Shown here: positions 1 to 7,744 of the stretch, piece after piece
Numbering within the stretch: position 1 is the stretch's first letter
Layout of the letters: each line of letters begins with the position of its first letter
Assembly (NCBI RefSeq): GCF_019029495.1
Contig: NZ_JAERQM010000002.1
Location: 186,001 to 250,000 of the forward strand
Direction: 5' to 3'
From: Falsiroseomonas oleicola
Lineage (GTDB): Bacteria; Pseudomonadota; Alphaproteobacteria; Acetobacterales; Acetobacteraceae
DNA: 64,000 bases
The notes under the pieces: model-generated
Databases searched by the model: none
Told to the model about the DNA's origin: nothing
What the model saw: only the letters and a program-made list of their open reading frames with translations
Program-made: the position numbers and the translations under genes

Positions 1-617
1 CCACATCCTCCCCGGCCTTCGCCCGGATGGTGGGGCTGGATGGGGAGATTTCACTGGTCGTCGCGGTGATCTCCACGCTGCTGGTGCCCTTCACCGCGCC
101 GCCCTTGGCGCTCGGCCTGCTGGGGATCGACCTGGCGATCTCCCTGACCGGGCTGATGGCGCGGCTGTCCCTGGTGGTGGGGCTGCCGCTGCTGGTCTCC
201 CTGGTGATCCGCCGGCTGGCGGGGCCGGCGCGGCTGGCGCGCTATGGCCGTGGCGTGGATGGGGCGGTGGTGCTGCTGGTGGTGTTCTACGGCTTCGGCG
301 TGATGGATGGCGTGCAGGCCATGCTGCTGGCCGAGCCGCTCTGGGTTCTGGGTGGCATCGCGCTGGCCTTCGCCGGCAATTTCGGGCTGAACATCGCCAC
401 CGCGCTGGTCTTCCTGAAGGTCGCCGGGGCGCGGGTGGCGCTGTCCGGCGGCCTGCTGTCGGGCAATCGCAACATGGCGCTGTATCTGGCGGTGCTGCCG
501 GCGGCGACCGATGCGCGCATCCTTATGTTCTTCGCGCTGTGCCAGTTCCCGCTGTTCCTGTCCCCGGTGCTGCTGCGCCCTGTCTATGACCGGCTGCGCC
601 TGCGCCTGTTGGATTGA
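1..617 (+). CDS. Bile acid:sodium symporter (BASS)-like transporter, C-terminal part
   Basis: This gene is cut by the left window edge: the reading frame is open from the first bases and ends at 617. About 200 residues are visible, made of repeated hydrophobic segments consistent with six or more membrane helices. A conserved-looking SGNRNMALY stretch lies about 55 residues from the end; motifs of this kind occur in the second half of BASS/SBF-family transporters, which import organic anions with sodium. The substrate cannot be read from the sequence. An auxin-efflux-carrier-type transporter is the main alternative. The next gene follows on the same strand after 67 bases. Confidence 0.55.
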   Translation, partial: TSSPAFARMVGLDGEISLVVAVISTLLVPFTAPPLALGLLGIDLAISLTGLMARLSLVVGLPLLVSLVIRRLAGPARLARYGRGVDGAVVLLVVFYGFGVMDGVQAMLLAEPLWVLGGIALAFAGNFGLNIATALVFLKVAGARVALSGGLLSGNRNMALYLAVLPAATDARILMFFALCQFPLFLSPVLLRPVYDRLRLRLLD

Positions 618-684
618 GGCACCCCTTGCCGCCGCCTGATCCACGCCCTGTTATGGGACAGGAAGCGCAACAAGGAAGACTGGC

Positions 685-1089
685 ATGGCCTGGCCCGACC
701 CGCATCGCCCTGGCGAGCCCGCCGACCCCTCCCGCCCCTGGCACTGGGTGGCGCGGATCGAGGATGGGGCGGCGGCCACGCCCCTGCCGATCGGCTGGAA
801 TGGCGCATTGCGCAACTGGATGGTCTGGGACGGCAGCGCGGTCACGGCAGCCGAGGCGGCGCGCCGCTTCACCTATCTCGGCCCCTGCCTGACGCCGGCC
901 GAGGCGCAGGCCAGGGCGGAGTCCGCGCCTGAGGAACCGCGCGGCCTGGCGGCGCTGGCCGCTTCCGCCACCCCGCCGCCGCCGCCCGCCATGGTGTTCC
1001 GCAAGGACGCGGTGCGGAACCACCTGCTGATCTTCGCCGGCACGCTGTTCGGCACCCTGTTTCTGGCGGAGAAGGTGATCCGCTGGTAG
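685..1089 (+). CDS. Small hypothetical protein with C-terminal membrane anchor
   Basis: This encodes a 134-residue protein of unknown function. The N-terminal part is rich in Trp and Pro (PSRPWHWVARIEDG, GWNGALRNWMVWDG) and soluble-looking. It is followed by an Ala/Pro linker with a run of five prolines and one C-terminal hydrophobic helix (HLLIFAGTLFGTLFLAEKVI). The C-terminal anchor suggests a membrane-tethered cytoplasmic domain. The ATG at 685 follows an AGGAAG-type ribosome site at about 670. The gene is convergent with the downstream solute-binding protein gene, with 7 bases between the stops. I do not recognise a family. Confidence 0.6.
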   Translation: MAWPDPHRPGEPADPSRPWHWVARIEDGAAATPLPIGWNGALRNWMVWDGSAVTAAEAARRFTYLGPCLTPAEAQARAESAPEEPRGLAALAASATPPPPPAMVFRKDAVRNHLLIFAGTLFGTLFLAEKVIRW

Positions 1090-1096
1090 CGGCGGG

Positions 1097-2068
1097 CTAT
1101 CCCGCGTTCTGCGGCCGGACCCCCGCGGCGCGGGCGGCGGCGCCCCATTTCTCCATCTCGGCCTGGACGAAGCCGCGGGTCTCATCGGGGTTCGAAGTGA
1201 CGACCTCCGCCCCGAGTTGCCGGTGGCGCGCCACCACATCGGGGCGCAGCACGGCGGCGGTGATCTCCCGGTGCAGCCGGTCCAGCACGGGCACCGGCAG
1301 GTTGGCCGGACCCATCACCATGCCCCAGGTGGAGGCCTCGAACCCCGCCACGCTTTCGCCCAGTGTCGGCACATCCGGCAATTGCGGCGCGCGGGTGGCG
1401 CCGGTGGTGGCCAAGGCCTTCAACGTGCCGGCCTGGATATGCGGCAGCGCGGCGGGAACGGTGTCGAACATGATGTCGACGCGCCCGGCGATCAGGTCGG
1501 GATGCGCCTGGGTCGAACCACGATAGGGCACATAGGTCATCTCGATGCCCGTCTGCTGGGCGAAGAGCACCGGCGCCAGCCGGACCACGCCCCCCGTGCC
1601 GGCGAAGGTCACATGGCCGGCCGGACTGGCCTTGGCATGCGCCACCAACTCCGACGGGGTGGAGGGCCCGAAGCTGCGCGCGGCGCAGAGCACCAGCGGG
1701 GTCTTCGTGGTCAGGCTGATGAAGGTGAAGTCCCGCATCGTGTCATAGGGCAGTCGGTAGAAGGCGGCGTTCACGGGATGGCCGACGGACACCAGGGCCA
1801 GCGTATGGCCATCGGCGGGCGCGCGCGCCACGACCTCCGTCCCGATGACGCCATCGGCGCCGGCGCGGTTTTCCACAGGCACCGCAACACCCATGGCCGC
1901 GGCCATGGGCTCCGCGATCAGCCGCGCGGTGATGTCGGAAACGCCCCCCGGCGTATAGGGCACCACGATCCGCACGGGGCGGGAAGGCCAGGCCTGGGCG
2001 CGCGCCAGGCGGCTGCCGAGGACAAGGGCGGGCGCGGCCAGAAGGGTCGCGCGACGGGTGGTCGTCAT
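1097..2068 (-). CDS. Bug/TctC-family tricarboxylate transporter substrate-binding protein
   Basis: This encodes 323 residues with a Tat-like or Sec signal (MTTTRRATLLAAPALVLGSRLARAQA), then WPSRPVRIVVPYTPGG, the usual opening of mature Bug-family periplasmic binding proteins. Further family hallmarks are the ENRAGADGVIGTEVVA and LAGTGGV-like blocks and the C-terminal QAEMEKWGAAARAAGV. Such proteins bind small carboxylates for TctAB-type importers or act as orphan sensors, and this one has no TctA/TctB neighbours. The start at 2068 was chosen because the signal peptide begins there; an upstream in-frame extension to 2230 would overlap metF and lacks a signal. It lies downstream of metF on the same strand, separated by hairpins. 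Confidence 0.88.
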   Translation of the reverse strand: MTTTRRATLLAAPALVLGSRLARAQAWPSRPVRIVVPYTPGGVSDITARLIAEPMAAAMGVAVPVENRAGADGVIGTEVVARAPADGHTLALVSVGHPVNAAFYRLPYDTMRDFTFISLTTKTPLVLCAARSFGPSTPSELVAHAKASPAGHVTFAGTGGVVRLAPVLFAQQTGIEMTYVPYRGSTQAHPDLIAGRVDIMFDTVPAALPHIQAGTLKALATTGATRAPQLPDVPTLGESVAGFEASTWGMVMGPANLPVPVLDRLHREITAAVLRPDVVARHRQLGAEVVTSNPDETRGFVQAEMEKWGAAARAAGVRPQNAG

Positions 2069-2150
2069 GGGCTTCACCTCCACATCCGGTCTGATGCCGG
2101 TGCGCCATGCTGGACCCAGCGCCGGGGGGAGGGGAAGGTCGTTCGTGCCC

Positions 2151-2196
2151 GGCGGGCTTCGCCCGCCTTGGCGTTTCCGGCGGGCCTCAGCCCGCC
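2151..2196 (-). terminator. Two tandem GGCGGGC hairpins at the end of metF
   Basis: Two perfect 7-bp hairpins, each GGCGGGC paired with GCCCGCC, lie at 2151-2167 (loop TTC) and 2179-2196 (loop CTCA). The second overlaps the metF stop codon. Neither has a T-run, so a classic intrinsic terminator is not proven. Their position suggests transcript end or 3'-end stabilisation between metF and the solute-binding-protein gene. Confidence 0.45.
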
Positions 2197-3119
2197 TTCG
2201 GCCTCGCCCCCAGCAGATGGGCGATGGCATAGGTCAGGTCGGCGCGGTTCAGCGTGTAGAAGTGGAATTCGTCCACCCCATTGGCCTGAAGCAGCCGCAC
2301 CTGTTCTGCCGCCACCACGGCGGCGACCATGCGGCGGGTCTCCACATCCTCCTCCAGCCCCTCGAACAGCCTGCCCATCCAGGCCGGGACGGAGGCGCCG
2401 CACATGGCGGAGAACTTCTTCATCTGCCCGAAATGCGACACGGGCAGGATGCCCGGCACGATCGGCACGGTGATGCCGGCCGCGGCGCAACGATCGATGA
2501 AGCGGAGGTAGACATCGGTGTCGAAGAAATACTGGGTGATCGCCCGGGTCGCCCCGGCATCGATCTTCCGCTTCAGGAAGTCCAGATCGGCACTGGCGGA
2601 GGCCGCCGCGGGATGAGTCTCCGGATAGGCGCCCACCGAGATGTCGAAATCGCCGATTCGGCGCAGCCCGCGCACCAGGTCCTCCGCCTGGGCGTAGCCG
2701 CCCGGATGCGGGGTGTATTCGCTGGCGCCCGCCGGCGGGTCGCCGCGCAGCGCCACGATGTTGCGTACCCCGGCGGCCAGGTAGTCCCGCGCCACCTCAT
2801 CCACCTCCTCCCTGGTGGCGCCGACGCAGGTCAGGTGCGCGGCGGGGGTGAGGGAGGTTTCCTTGGCCAGCCGCGCCACCGTGTCATGCGTCCGGCTGCG
2901 GGTGGTGCCGCCGGCACCATAGGTGACGGAGACGAAGCGCGGCCCCAGCGGTTCCAGCCGCCGTATCGCGGCCCAGAGCGCGGTCTCCAGCGCCTCGTTC
3001 TTCGGCGGGAAGAACTCGAAGGACAGTTTCGGCGGCGGCATCTCGGTGGGCACCGGAAGGCCGGCGACGCGCGGGCCGGTCAACCAACGCTGCAAGGTGC
3101 CAGGCAGGGCCATGTCCAT
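2187..3119 (-). CDS. metF: Methylenetetrahydrofolate reductase MetF
   Basis: This encodes 310 residues, the usual length of bacterial MetF. The enzyme reduces 5,10-methylene-THF to 5-methyl-THF with FAD, supplying methyl groups for methionine. Family motifs are visible: LSFEFFPPKN near the N-terminus (with the catalytic Glu), FVSVTYGAGG, HLTCVGATREE, NIVALRGDPP, GAYPETHP, ITQYFFD, PGILPV and the C-terminal GVDEFHFYTLNR. Two Met codons (3119 and 3113) could start translation. It is divergent from mlaA across about 176 bases. A gene for formate-THF ligase, another one-carbon enzyme, lies 40 kb away in the window. Confidence 0.96.
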   Translation of the reverse strand: MDMALPGTLQRWLTGPRVAGLPVPTEMPPPKLSFEFFPPKNEALETALWAAIRRLEPLGPRFVSVTYGAGGTTRSRTHDTVARLAKETSLTPAAHLTCVGATREEVDEVARDYLAAGVRNIVALRGDPPAGASEYTPHPGGYAQAEDLVRGLRRIGDFDISVGAYPETHPAAASASADLDFLKRKIDAGATRAITQYFFDTDVYLRFIDRCAAAGITVPIVPGILPVSHFGQMKKFSAMCGASVPAWMGRLFEGLEEDVETRRMVAAVVAAEQVRLLQANGVDEFHFYTLNRADLTYAIAHLLGARPKAG

Positions 3120-3295
3120 GGTGCGGGTTCTCTCACGGGCCGGCGGGCAACACCGGACGTCTCGGTTCGTAACTTCGGCGGCACCACCGTTCCGCTGATG
3201 CCTTCCAACGCATATAAGGGTGTGCGCGCGTCCCAGGAAGGCCCGGGACGCGAAGCCCGGGGTTTGCCCGGTCGTCCGTCACCGGAGGTCGCAAC

Positions 3296-4120
3296 TTGAT
3301 CGCTACCCGTGCCACCCAAGCTGCCCCCGGCCTGTCGCGCGCCGCGCGCCTGCGCTCCGTCCTCGGCCTGGCCCTGCTGGTCGGCCTCGGCGCCTGCGCC
3401 ACGCGGCCGGATCCCACGGATACCGAGGCGGTCGCGGAATTCCGCGCCAACAACGACCCGCTGGAGCCGATGAACCGCGCCGCCTACTTCGTGCATGACG
3501 GTATCGACACCCTGGTGCTGCGCCCGGCCGCGGAAATCTATCGCGTCTTCCTGCCGCCGGAAGTGCGTACCGCCATCCGCAACGTGCTGGCGAACCTGCG
3601 CACGCCCGTGATCCTGGTGAACGACCTGCTTCAGGGCGAAACCCAGCGCGCCGCCACCACCACGGGCCGCTTCCTGGTGAACACCACCGTCGGCATCGGC
3701 GGCATCTTCGACCGCGCCACGGATTTCGGCCTGCTCGGCCATACCGAGGATTTCGGCCAGACCCTGGCGGTCTGGGGCGCGCCGGAAGGCCCCTATCTGT
3801 TCATTCCCGTGCTCGGCCCCTCCAGCCCTCGCGACGTGGCGGGCTTCGCCGGCGACGTGGCGATGAACCCGCTGACCTATGTGGGCGGGGAGACGGTGGA
3901 CGCCATCACCATCACCCGTACCGGCGCCACCGCCCTGGATACCCGCGAAGGCCTGATTGAACCGATCGACCAGGTGCGCGCTACCTCCCTCGATCCCTAT
4001 GCCACCATTCGCAGCGCCTACCGGCAGCGTCGGGTGGTGGAAATCCGCAACGAGCCCACCGGCGCCGCAGCGACCTCCGACCTCGGCATCGGCTCCGGCA
4101 TCCAGGGGCTTCGGCGCTGA
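3296..4120 (+). CDS. mlaA: MlaA/VacJ family lipoprotein
   Basis: This encodes 274 residues. The TTG start is supported by a GGAGG at 3284-3288 with 7-base spacing and by the signal that follows, which ends in a lipobox LGAC. The body carries VacJ/MlaA landmarks: NDPLEPMNRAAYFVHDGID, NLRTPVILVNDLLQG, TTGRFLVNTTVGIGGIFD, and EDFGQTLAVWG with GPYLFIPVLGPSS. MlaA sits in the outer membrane and removes mislocalised phospholipids from the outer leaflet, passing them to MlaC. The next gene encodes an MlaC-like protein 31 bases away, which agrees with a lipid-asymmetry pair. The permease and ATPase (MlaEFD) are not in the window. Confidence 0.93.
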   Translation: MIATRATQAAPGLSRAARLRSVLGLALLVGLGACATRPDPTDTEAVAEFRANNDPLEPMNRAAYFVHDGIDTLVLRPAAEIYRVFLPPEVRTAIRNVLANLRTPVILVNDLLQGETQRAATTTGRFLVNTTVGIGGIFDRATDFGLLGHTEDFGQTLAVWGAPEGPYLFIPVLGPSSPRDVAGFAGDVAMNPLTYVGGETVDAITITRTGATALDTREGLIEPIDQVRATSLDPYATIRSAYRQRRVVEIRNEPTGAAATSDLGIGSGIQGLRR

Positions 4121-4151
4121 GGCGCCGCGACCCGCAAAGGACAACCCGCCC

Positions 4152-4793
4152 ATGACCGTTACCGCCCGCCGCACCCTGATCCTCGGCACGCTCGGCGGCT
4201 CGCTCGGCCTGCTCAGCCCGGCCGGCGGCGCCCGCGCGCAGCAGATGGAACCGCAGCGCGCCGCGAACTTCATCCGCACCACCGGCCAGGAACTGGTCGC
4301 CGCCATCAACGCCGACGGCCCCGTGCCGCAGCGGCGCGACCGCGTCGGCGCCATCCTGCGCCAGGCGGTGGACGTGCAGGGCGTGGGCCGCTTCATCCTC
4401 GGCCGCTGGTGGCGCACCGCCAATGCCCAGCAGCAGCAGGAATATCTGCGACTGTTCGAGGAAGTGCTGATCCGCAACCTCTCCTCCCGCTTCGGGGAAT
4501 ATCAGGGCCTCACCTTCTCCCTCGGCCGCAGCCAGTCGCGGACGGAGGAAGACGTGCTGGTCAGCACCATCGTCGAACGCGCCGGCAGCCCGGCCTTCGG
4601 GCTGGACTGGCGGGTGGCGGAAGTCGGTGGCCAGCCCAGGGTCGTCGACGTGATCGCCGAAGGCACCAGCCTGCGCCTGACCACCCGCAGCGAATACAGC
4701 AGCGTCATCACCCGCAACGGCAACAACGTGCAGGCGCTGCTCGGCGCCATGCGCCAGCAGATCACCCAGCTCGCCGCCCGCGAAGGCACCTGA
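4152..4793 (+). CDS. MlaC/Ttg2D-family phospholipid-binding periplasmic protein
   Basis: This encodes 213 residues with a signal peptide of about 30 residues ending GGARAQ. The mature part fits the MlaC (Ttg2D) family: a helical N-terminal half with RRDRVGAILRQAVDVQGVGRFILGRWWR and QQQQEYLRLFEEVLI, then a beta-rich half with VDVIAEGTSLRLTTRSEY. MlaC shuttles phospholipid between MlaA at the outer membrane and the inner-membrane Mla transporter. The start at 4152 follows AAAGGA at 4136-4141. It lies directly downstream of mlaA and upstream of an enoyl-CoA hydratase-type gene, probably in one transcript. Hopanoid-related HpnM is a possible alternative within the same family. Confidence 0.85.
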   Translation: MTVTARRTLILGTLGGSLGLLSPAGGARAQQMEPQRAANFIRTTGQELVAAINADGPVPQRRDRVGAILRQAVDVQGVGRFILGRWWRTANAQQQQEYLRLFEEVLIRNLSSRFGEYQGLTFSLGRSQSRTEEDVLVSTIVERAGSPAFGLDWRVAEVGGQPRVVDVIAEGTSLRLTTRSEYSSVITRNGNNVQALLGAMRQQITQLAAREGT

Positions 4794-4801
4794 CCGACCC
4801 G

Positions 4802-5821
4802 ATGACCGACACCGCCGAGCCGACCGTTCTCCTCCGGCAGGAGGGGGCGGCCGGCACCCTTCTGCTGAACCGCCCCCGCGCGCTGAACGCGCTCGACCTC
4901 GGCATGATCGCGGCGCTGGATGCCGCGATCGCCGGGCTGCGGGACGACCCGGCGGTGCGCCTCGTCATCCTCGAGGGCGCGGGCGGCAAGGCCTTCTGCG
5001 CCGGCGGCGACGTCCGCCGCATCCGTGAACTGGCCCTGGCCGGCGATGCCGCCGGTGTCCACGCCTTCTTCGCCGGCGAATACGCGGTGAACGCCGCCAT
5101 CGCGGCATTCGAAAAACCCTGGATCAGCCTGATCGACGGCGTCTGCATGGGCGGCGGCATCGGCGTCTCCATCCATGGCAGCCATCGCGTGGTCACCGAA
5201 CAGGCCCTGCTCGCCATGCCGGAAACCGCCATCGCGCTGTTCCCCGATGTCGGCACCTCCTACGCCCTGCCGCGCCTGCCCAGCGCCACCCCTGGCGCCA
5301 TGGGCCGCTGGCTGGCCCTGACCGGCGCCCGGCTGCGCGGCGCGGAGGCCGTGGAAGCCGGCCTCGCCACCCATTTCGTCCCCCGCGACCGCCTTCCCGC
5401 GCTGCGCACCGCCCTGCTGGACGGCGACGCCAGCGCCATCGACCGCTTCGCCGAAACCGTGCCGCCCGGCCCCATCGCCGCCCAGCGCCCCGCCATCGAC
5501 CGCTGCTTCGGCCCCACCACCCTTCCCGCCATCCAGGCCGCCCTCGCCACCGAGAACACCGACTGGTCGCGCGCCCAGGCCGCCATCCTGGCCAGAATGT
5601 CGCCCACCAGCCTGGCCGTGACCCTGGAACTGCTGCGCCGCGGCGCCACCCAGGACCTCGCCGCCTGCCTCGCCACCGAACTGGCCCTGACCGGCCCCGT
5701 CACCCAACATCCCGACTTCGCCGAAGGCGTCCGCGCCGTCCTGGTCGACAAGGACAACACCCCCCACTGGTCACCACCCCCGACCGACCTCGTAGGCTTT
5801 TTCGGCCGGGATGGTGGGTGA
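4802..5821 (+). CDS. 3-hydroxyisobutyryl-CoA hydrolase (enoyl-CoA hydratase family)
   Basis: This encodes 339 residues of the crotonase fold. AFCAGGDVRRI, FFAGEYAVNAAI, KPWISLIDGVCMGGGIG and TEQALLAMPETAIALFPDVG match the 3-hydroxyisobutyryl-CoA hydrolase branch. The Glu in MPET and the Asp in FPDVG correspond to its catalytic pair, whereas ordinary enoyl-CoA hydratases are about 260 residues long. The enzyme releases 3-hydroxyisobutyrate in valine breakdown. The start ATG lies 8 bases after the MlaC-like stop, so co-transcription is likely. The coding strand is strikingly C-rich (many GCC, ACC and CCC codons), unlike the G-rich prmA that follows the palindromic element. Confidence 0.85.
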   Translation: MTDTAEPTVLLRQEGAAGTLLLNRPRALNALDLGMIAALDAAIAGLRDDPAVRLVILEGAGGKAFCAGGDVRRIRELALAGDAAGVHAFFAGEYAVNAAIAAFEKPWISLIDGVCMGGGIGVSIHGSHRVVTEQALLAMPETAIALFPDVGTSYALPRLPSATPGAMGRWLALTGARLRGAEAVEAGLATHFVPRDRLPALRTALLDGDASAIDRFAETVPPGPIAAQRPAIDRCFGPTTLPAIQAALATENTDWSRAQAAILARMSPTSLAVTLELLRRGATQDLAACLATELALTGPVTQHPDFAEGVRAVLVDKDNTPHWSPPPTDLVGFFGRDGG

Positions 5822-5837
5822 GGGGGGCGCCGGTGAT

Positions 5838-6050
5838 TTGCAGGGAGGGCGCTGCCCTCCCTGCACCCTCCCGCGAAGGGGCAGTGGCCCCTTCGAACCC
5901 TCGACTTAGGGGTAGGCGAGAGGAGGGGCGCCGAACGTCCGCCTGGCCCATCGCGCCCTCGTTGCCCCTCCTCTCGCCTACCCCTTAAATGGGTTTCCAA
6001 AGGGACCACTGTCCCTTTGGCGGGGGTGCAGGGGGCAGCGCCCCCTGCAA
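5838..6050. repeat. Head-to-head pair of multi-hairpin palindromic elements (BIME-like)
   Basis: Two arms of about 90 bp are inverted copies of one another around a 34-base spacer (5930-5963). The left arm holds hairpins 5840-5864 (11-bp stem, loop GCT) and 5874-5895 (9-bp stem). The right arm holds 5997-6020 (10-bp stem, loop CACT) and 6027-6049 (10-bp stem, loop AGC). A perfect 22-bp inverted repeat (5908-5929 with 5964-5985) joins the arms. Sequence differences between the arms fall in both strands of the stems so that pairing is kept. This resembles a bacterial interspersed mosaic element or a small non-autonomous mobile palindrome. It fills most of the gap between the hydrolase gene and prmA. 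Confidence 0.75.
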
Positions 6051-6106
6051 GACCAACCCGCGCCCACCTTCACCCACTGTCTCCCGCTGAAAAGGTCTCC
6101 GGTTCG

Positions 6107-7033
6107 ATGTCGCGTGATGTGTATGCCCAGCGTCAGGCGCGGCGGGCGGATCCGTTGGAGACCTTGTGGATGGAGGGGTTGCCGGAGGAGGTGGTGCCGG
6201 CGTTTGAGGCGGCGTTGCAGCGGGTGTGTCCTTCGGTCGCGATTTTCCGGGATGAGGTGACGGACACCTGGCGGGTTGAGGGGGTGCGGCCTTGTGGGCA
6301 GGGGGAGGAGGAGCTGGCGGGTGCGCTGGCTTTGGCGTCCCTGGTGTCGGGTGGGTTTGAGCCGGTCCTGCAGGCGGCGCCGGTGGAGGCGGAGGGGTGG
6401 TTGGCCCGGACCGTGGCGGCGTTTGGCGAGCAGGAGATTGGCGGGGCCTATCTGGTGCGGCCGACGCATCTGCCCGAGCGCCGGATTTATGGGCGGGAGG
6501 TGTTGAAGCTCGATGCCGGGATTGCCTTCGGCTCGGGCGAGCATGGTTCGACCAGGGGTTGCCTGGTGGCTTTCGCGGCGGTGGCGCGTGGCGGGCGGGC
6601 CAGGCGGTTGCGGCGGCTGCTGGATCTCGGCACGGGGTCGGGGATTCTGGCCATGGCGGCGGCGAAGCGGCTGCGGCGGCCGGTGCTGGCCACGGATATC
6701 GAGCCGTGGAGTGTCCGGGTGGCGGAGGAGAATGCCCGGATGAACGGGGTGGGGCGGCTGGTGCGGGCGCGGCTGGCGGATGGTTGGCGCGACCGGCATG
6801 TGCGGGCCGGGCGGCCTTATGACCTGGTTTTCGCGAATATCCTGGCGCGGCCGCTGTGCTCGATGGCGAAGGATCTGTCGGTGGGTCTGGCGCCGGGGGG
6901 CACGGCGATCCTGGCTGGCCTGCTCGGGACGCAGGTGCGCATGGTGCTGGCGGCGCATCGTCGGCGCGGGATGGTGCTGGAGCGGCGGCTGCCGCAGGGT
7001 GCCTGGGCGACGCTGGTGTTGCGGCGGCGCTGA
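6107..7033 (+). CDS. prmA: Ribosomal protein L11 methyltransferase PrmA
   Basis: This encodes 308 residues, normal for PrmA, which trimethylates ribosomal protein L11 using S-adenosylmethionine. The N-terminal part binds substrate. The Rossmann methyltransferase part shows KLDAGIAFGSGEHGSTRGCL, the SAM-binding LLDLGTGSGILAMAAAK, ATDIEPWSVRVAEENARMNGV and the catalytic-region VFANILARPL. The ATG at 6107 is chosen because upstream codons would run into the palindromic element. The coding strand is markedly G-rich, with many GTG, TTG, GGG and GCG codons, while the gene before the repeat is C-rich, so codon choice switches sharply at 5838-6050. It is convergent with the DUF1127 gene. Confidence 0.93.
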   Translation: MSRDVYAQRQARRADPLETLWMEGLPEEVVPAFEAALQRVCPSVAIFRDEVTDTWRVEGVRPCGQGEEELAGALALASLVSGGFEPVLQAAPVEAEGWLARTVAAFGEQEIGGAYLVRPTHLPERRIYGREVLKLDAGIAFGSGEHGSTRGCLVAFAAVARGGRARRLRRLLDLGTGSGILAMAAAKRLRRPVLATDIEPWSVRVAEENARMNGVGRLVRARLADGWRDRHVRAGRPYDLVFANILARPLCSMAKDLSVGLAPGGTAILAGLLGTQVRMVLAAHRRRGMVLERRLPQGAWATLVLRRR

Positions 7034-7047
7034 CCCGGACATGCGCT

Positions 7048-7077
7048 GAGGCCGGCCCCCGTCAGGGGACCGGCCTC
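7048..7077. terminator. Candidate bidirectional terminator hairpin
   Basis: A 13-bp stem (7048-7060 with 7065-7077, one mismatch, loop GTCA) lies between the convergent prmA and DUF1127 genes. It is GC-rich without a clear T-run, so termination is inferred from position. Confidence 0.45.
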
Positions 7078-7133
7078 GCGCTTCCGCGAACCGCGCCGCC
7101 GCGGGGGCGGCGCGGGCGGGTAACTGGGGCCGT

Positions 7134-7559
7134 TCAGGCCGCGGCGGCGGGCTGCTGGCCGTTCGCGGCGGGGGCCTGGTTGGCATTGGCGGCGACGGCC
7201 GCTGGCAGGCGGAACGCGGTTGCCGGCAACGCGGTTTCCGGCTTGGCCGGCAGGCGGAAGTCGGGCTCGAAGACGCGGGCGATTTCGCCGCGGGTCAGGC
7301 CGATATCCGCCAGTTCGCGGTCGGTCAGGCTGCGCAGGTTCTCATAGGTGCGGCGGCGGGTCGGCCAGCTCCGCAGGGTGCTGCCGAGGAAGCTGAGGCC
7401 GCGGCCGAGCGTGCTGAAAAGACGCAGGATGCCATCGGCGATCGCCTTGTCGCGGGCGTGGATCGCGGCATGGCGCAGCGCCTCGATCTCCAGCGCGGTG
7501 CGGTCGTGGTTGGCGATGGTGAACAGGGTGCCCTGTTCCTGGCTGTGGCGGGAGTTCAT
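7134..7559 (-). CDS. DUF1127 (YjiS-like) domain protein with Ala/Pro-rich tail
   Basis: This encodes 141 residues. The central block YENLRSLTDRELADIGLTRGEIARV is the DUF1127 motif, preceded by a basic WPTRRR stretch. DUF1127 proteins are usually only 45-90 residues; some bind RNA or modulate phosphate and carbon metabolism. Here the domain is flanked by a 60-residue N-terminal helix region and a 45-residue Ala/Pro/Asn-rich tail. The ATG at 7559 has AGAGGT just upstream on the minus strand. It is divergent from the aminopeptidase P gene, with a palindrome at 7681-7697 in the shared upstream region. The exact role is unknown. Confidence 0.82.
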   Translation of the reverse strand: MNSRHSQEQGTLFTIANHDRTALEIEALRHAAIHARDKAIADGILRLFSTLGRGLSFLGSTLRSWPTRRRTYENLRSLTDRELADIGLTRGEIARVFEPDFRLPAKPETALPATAFRLPAAVAANANQAPAANGQQPAAAA

Positions 7560-7680
7560 GATGACCTCTGTTGAGCTGCGCGGTGGCCTGGGGCCGTCCT
7601 TGGCCTGGGGTCGCCGCGCTTCGCAGGTGCAACATAGGGGCGGGAAGGTCACAGGTGATGCGTTCAAGCCACAGCCAAGC

Positions 7681-7697
7681 CATGCGTCTTACGCATG
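7681..7697. promoter_or_regulatory. Perfect 7-bp dyad between divergent genes (possible operator)
   Basis: CATGCGT-CTT-ACGCATG is a perfect inverted repeat in the 185-base gap between the divergent DUF1127 and aminopeptidase P starts. A regulator site is possible; no known consensus is claimed. Confidence 0.3.
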
Positions 7698-7744
7698 AAA
7701 CACTGTGGACATATGTTTCGTCGTTAGGGCTTCGGTAACGCAAC

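Noticed and set aside
2069-2230. In-frame upstream extension of the Bug-family protein.
   Set aside because: It would overlap the metF end, and the signal peptide clearly starts at 2068.
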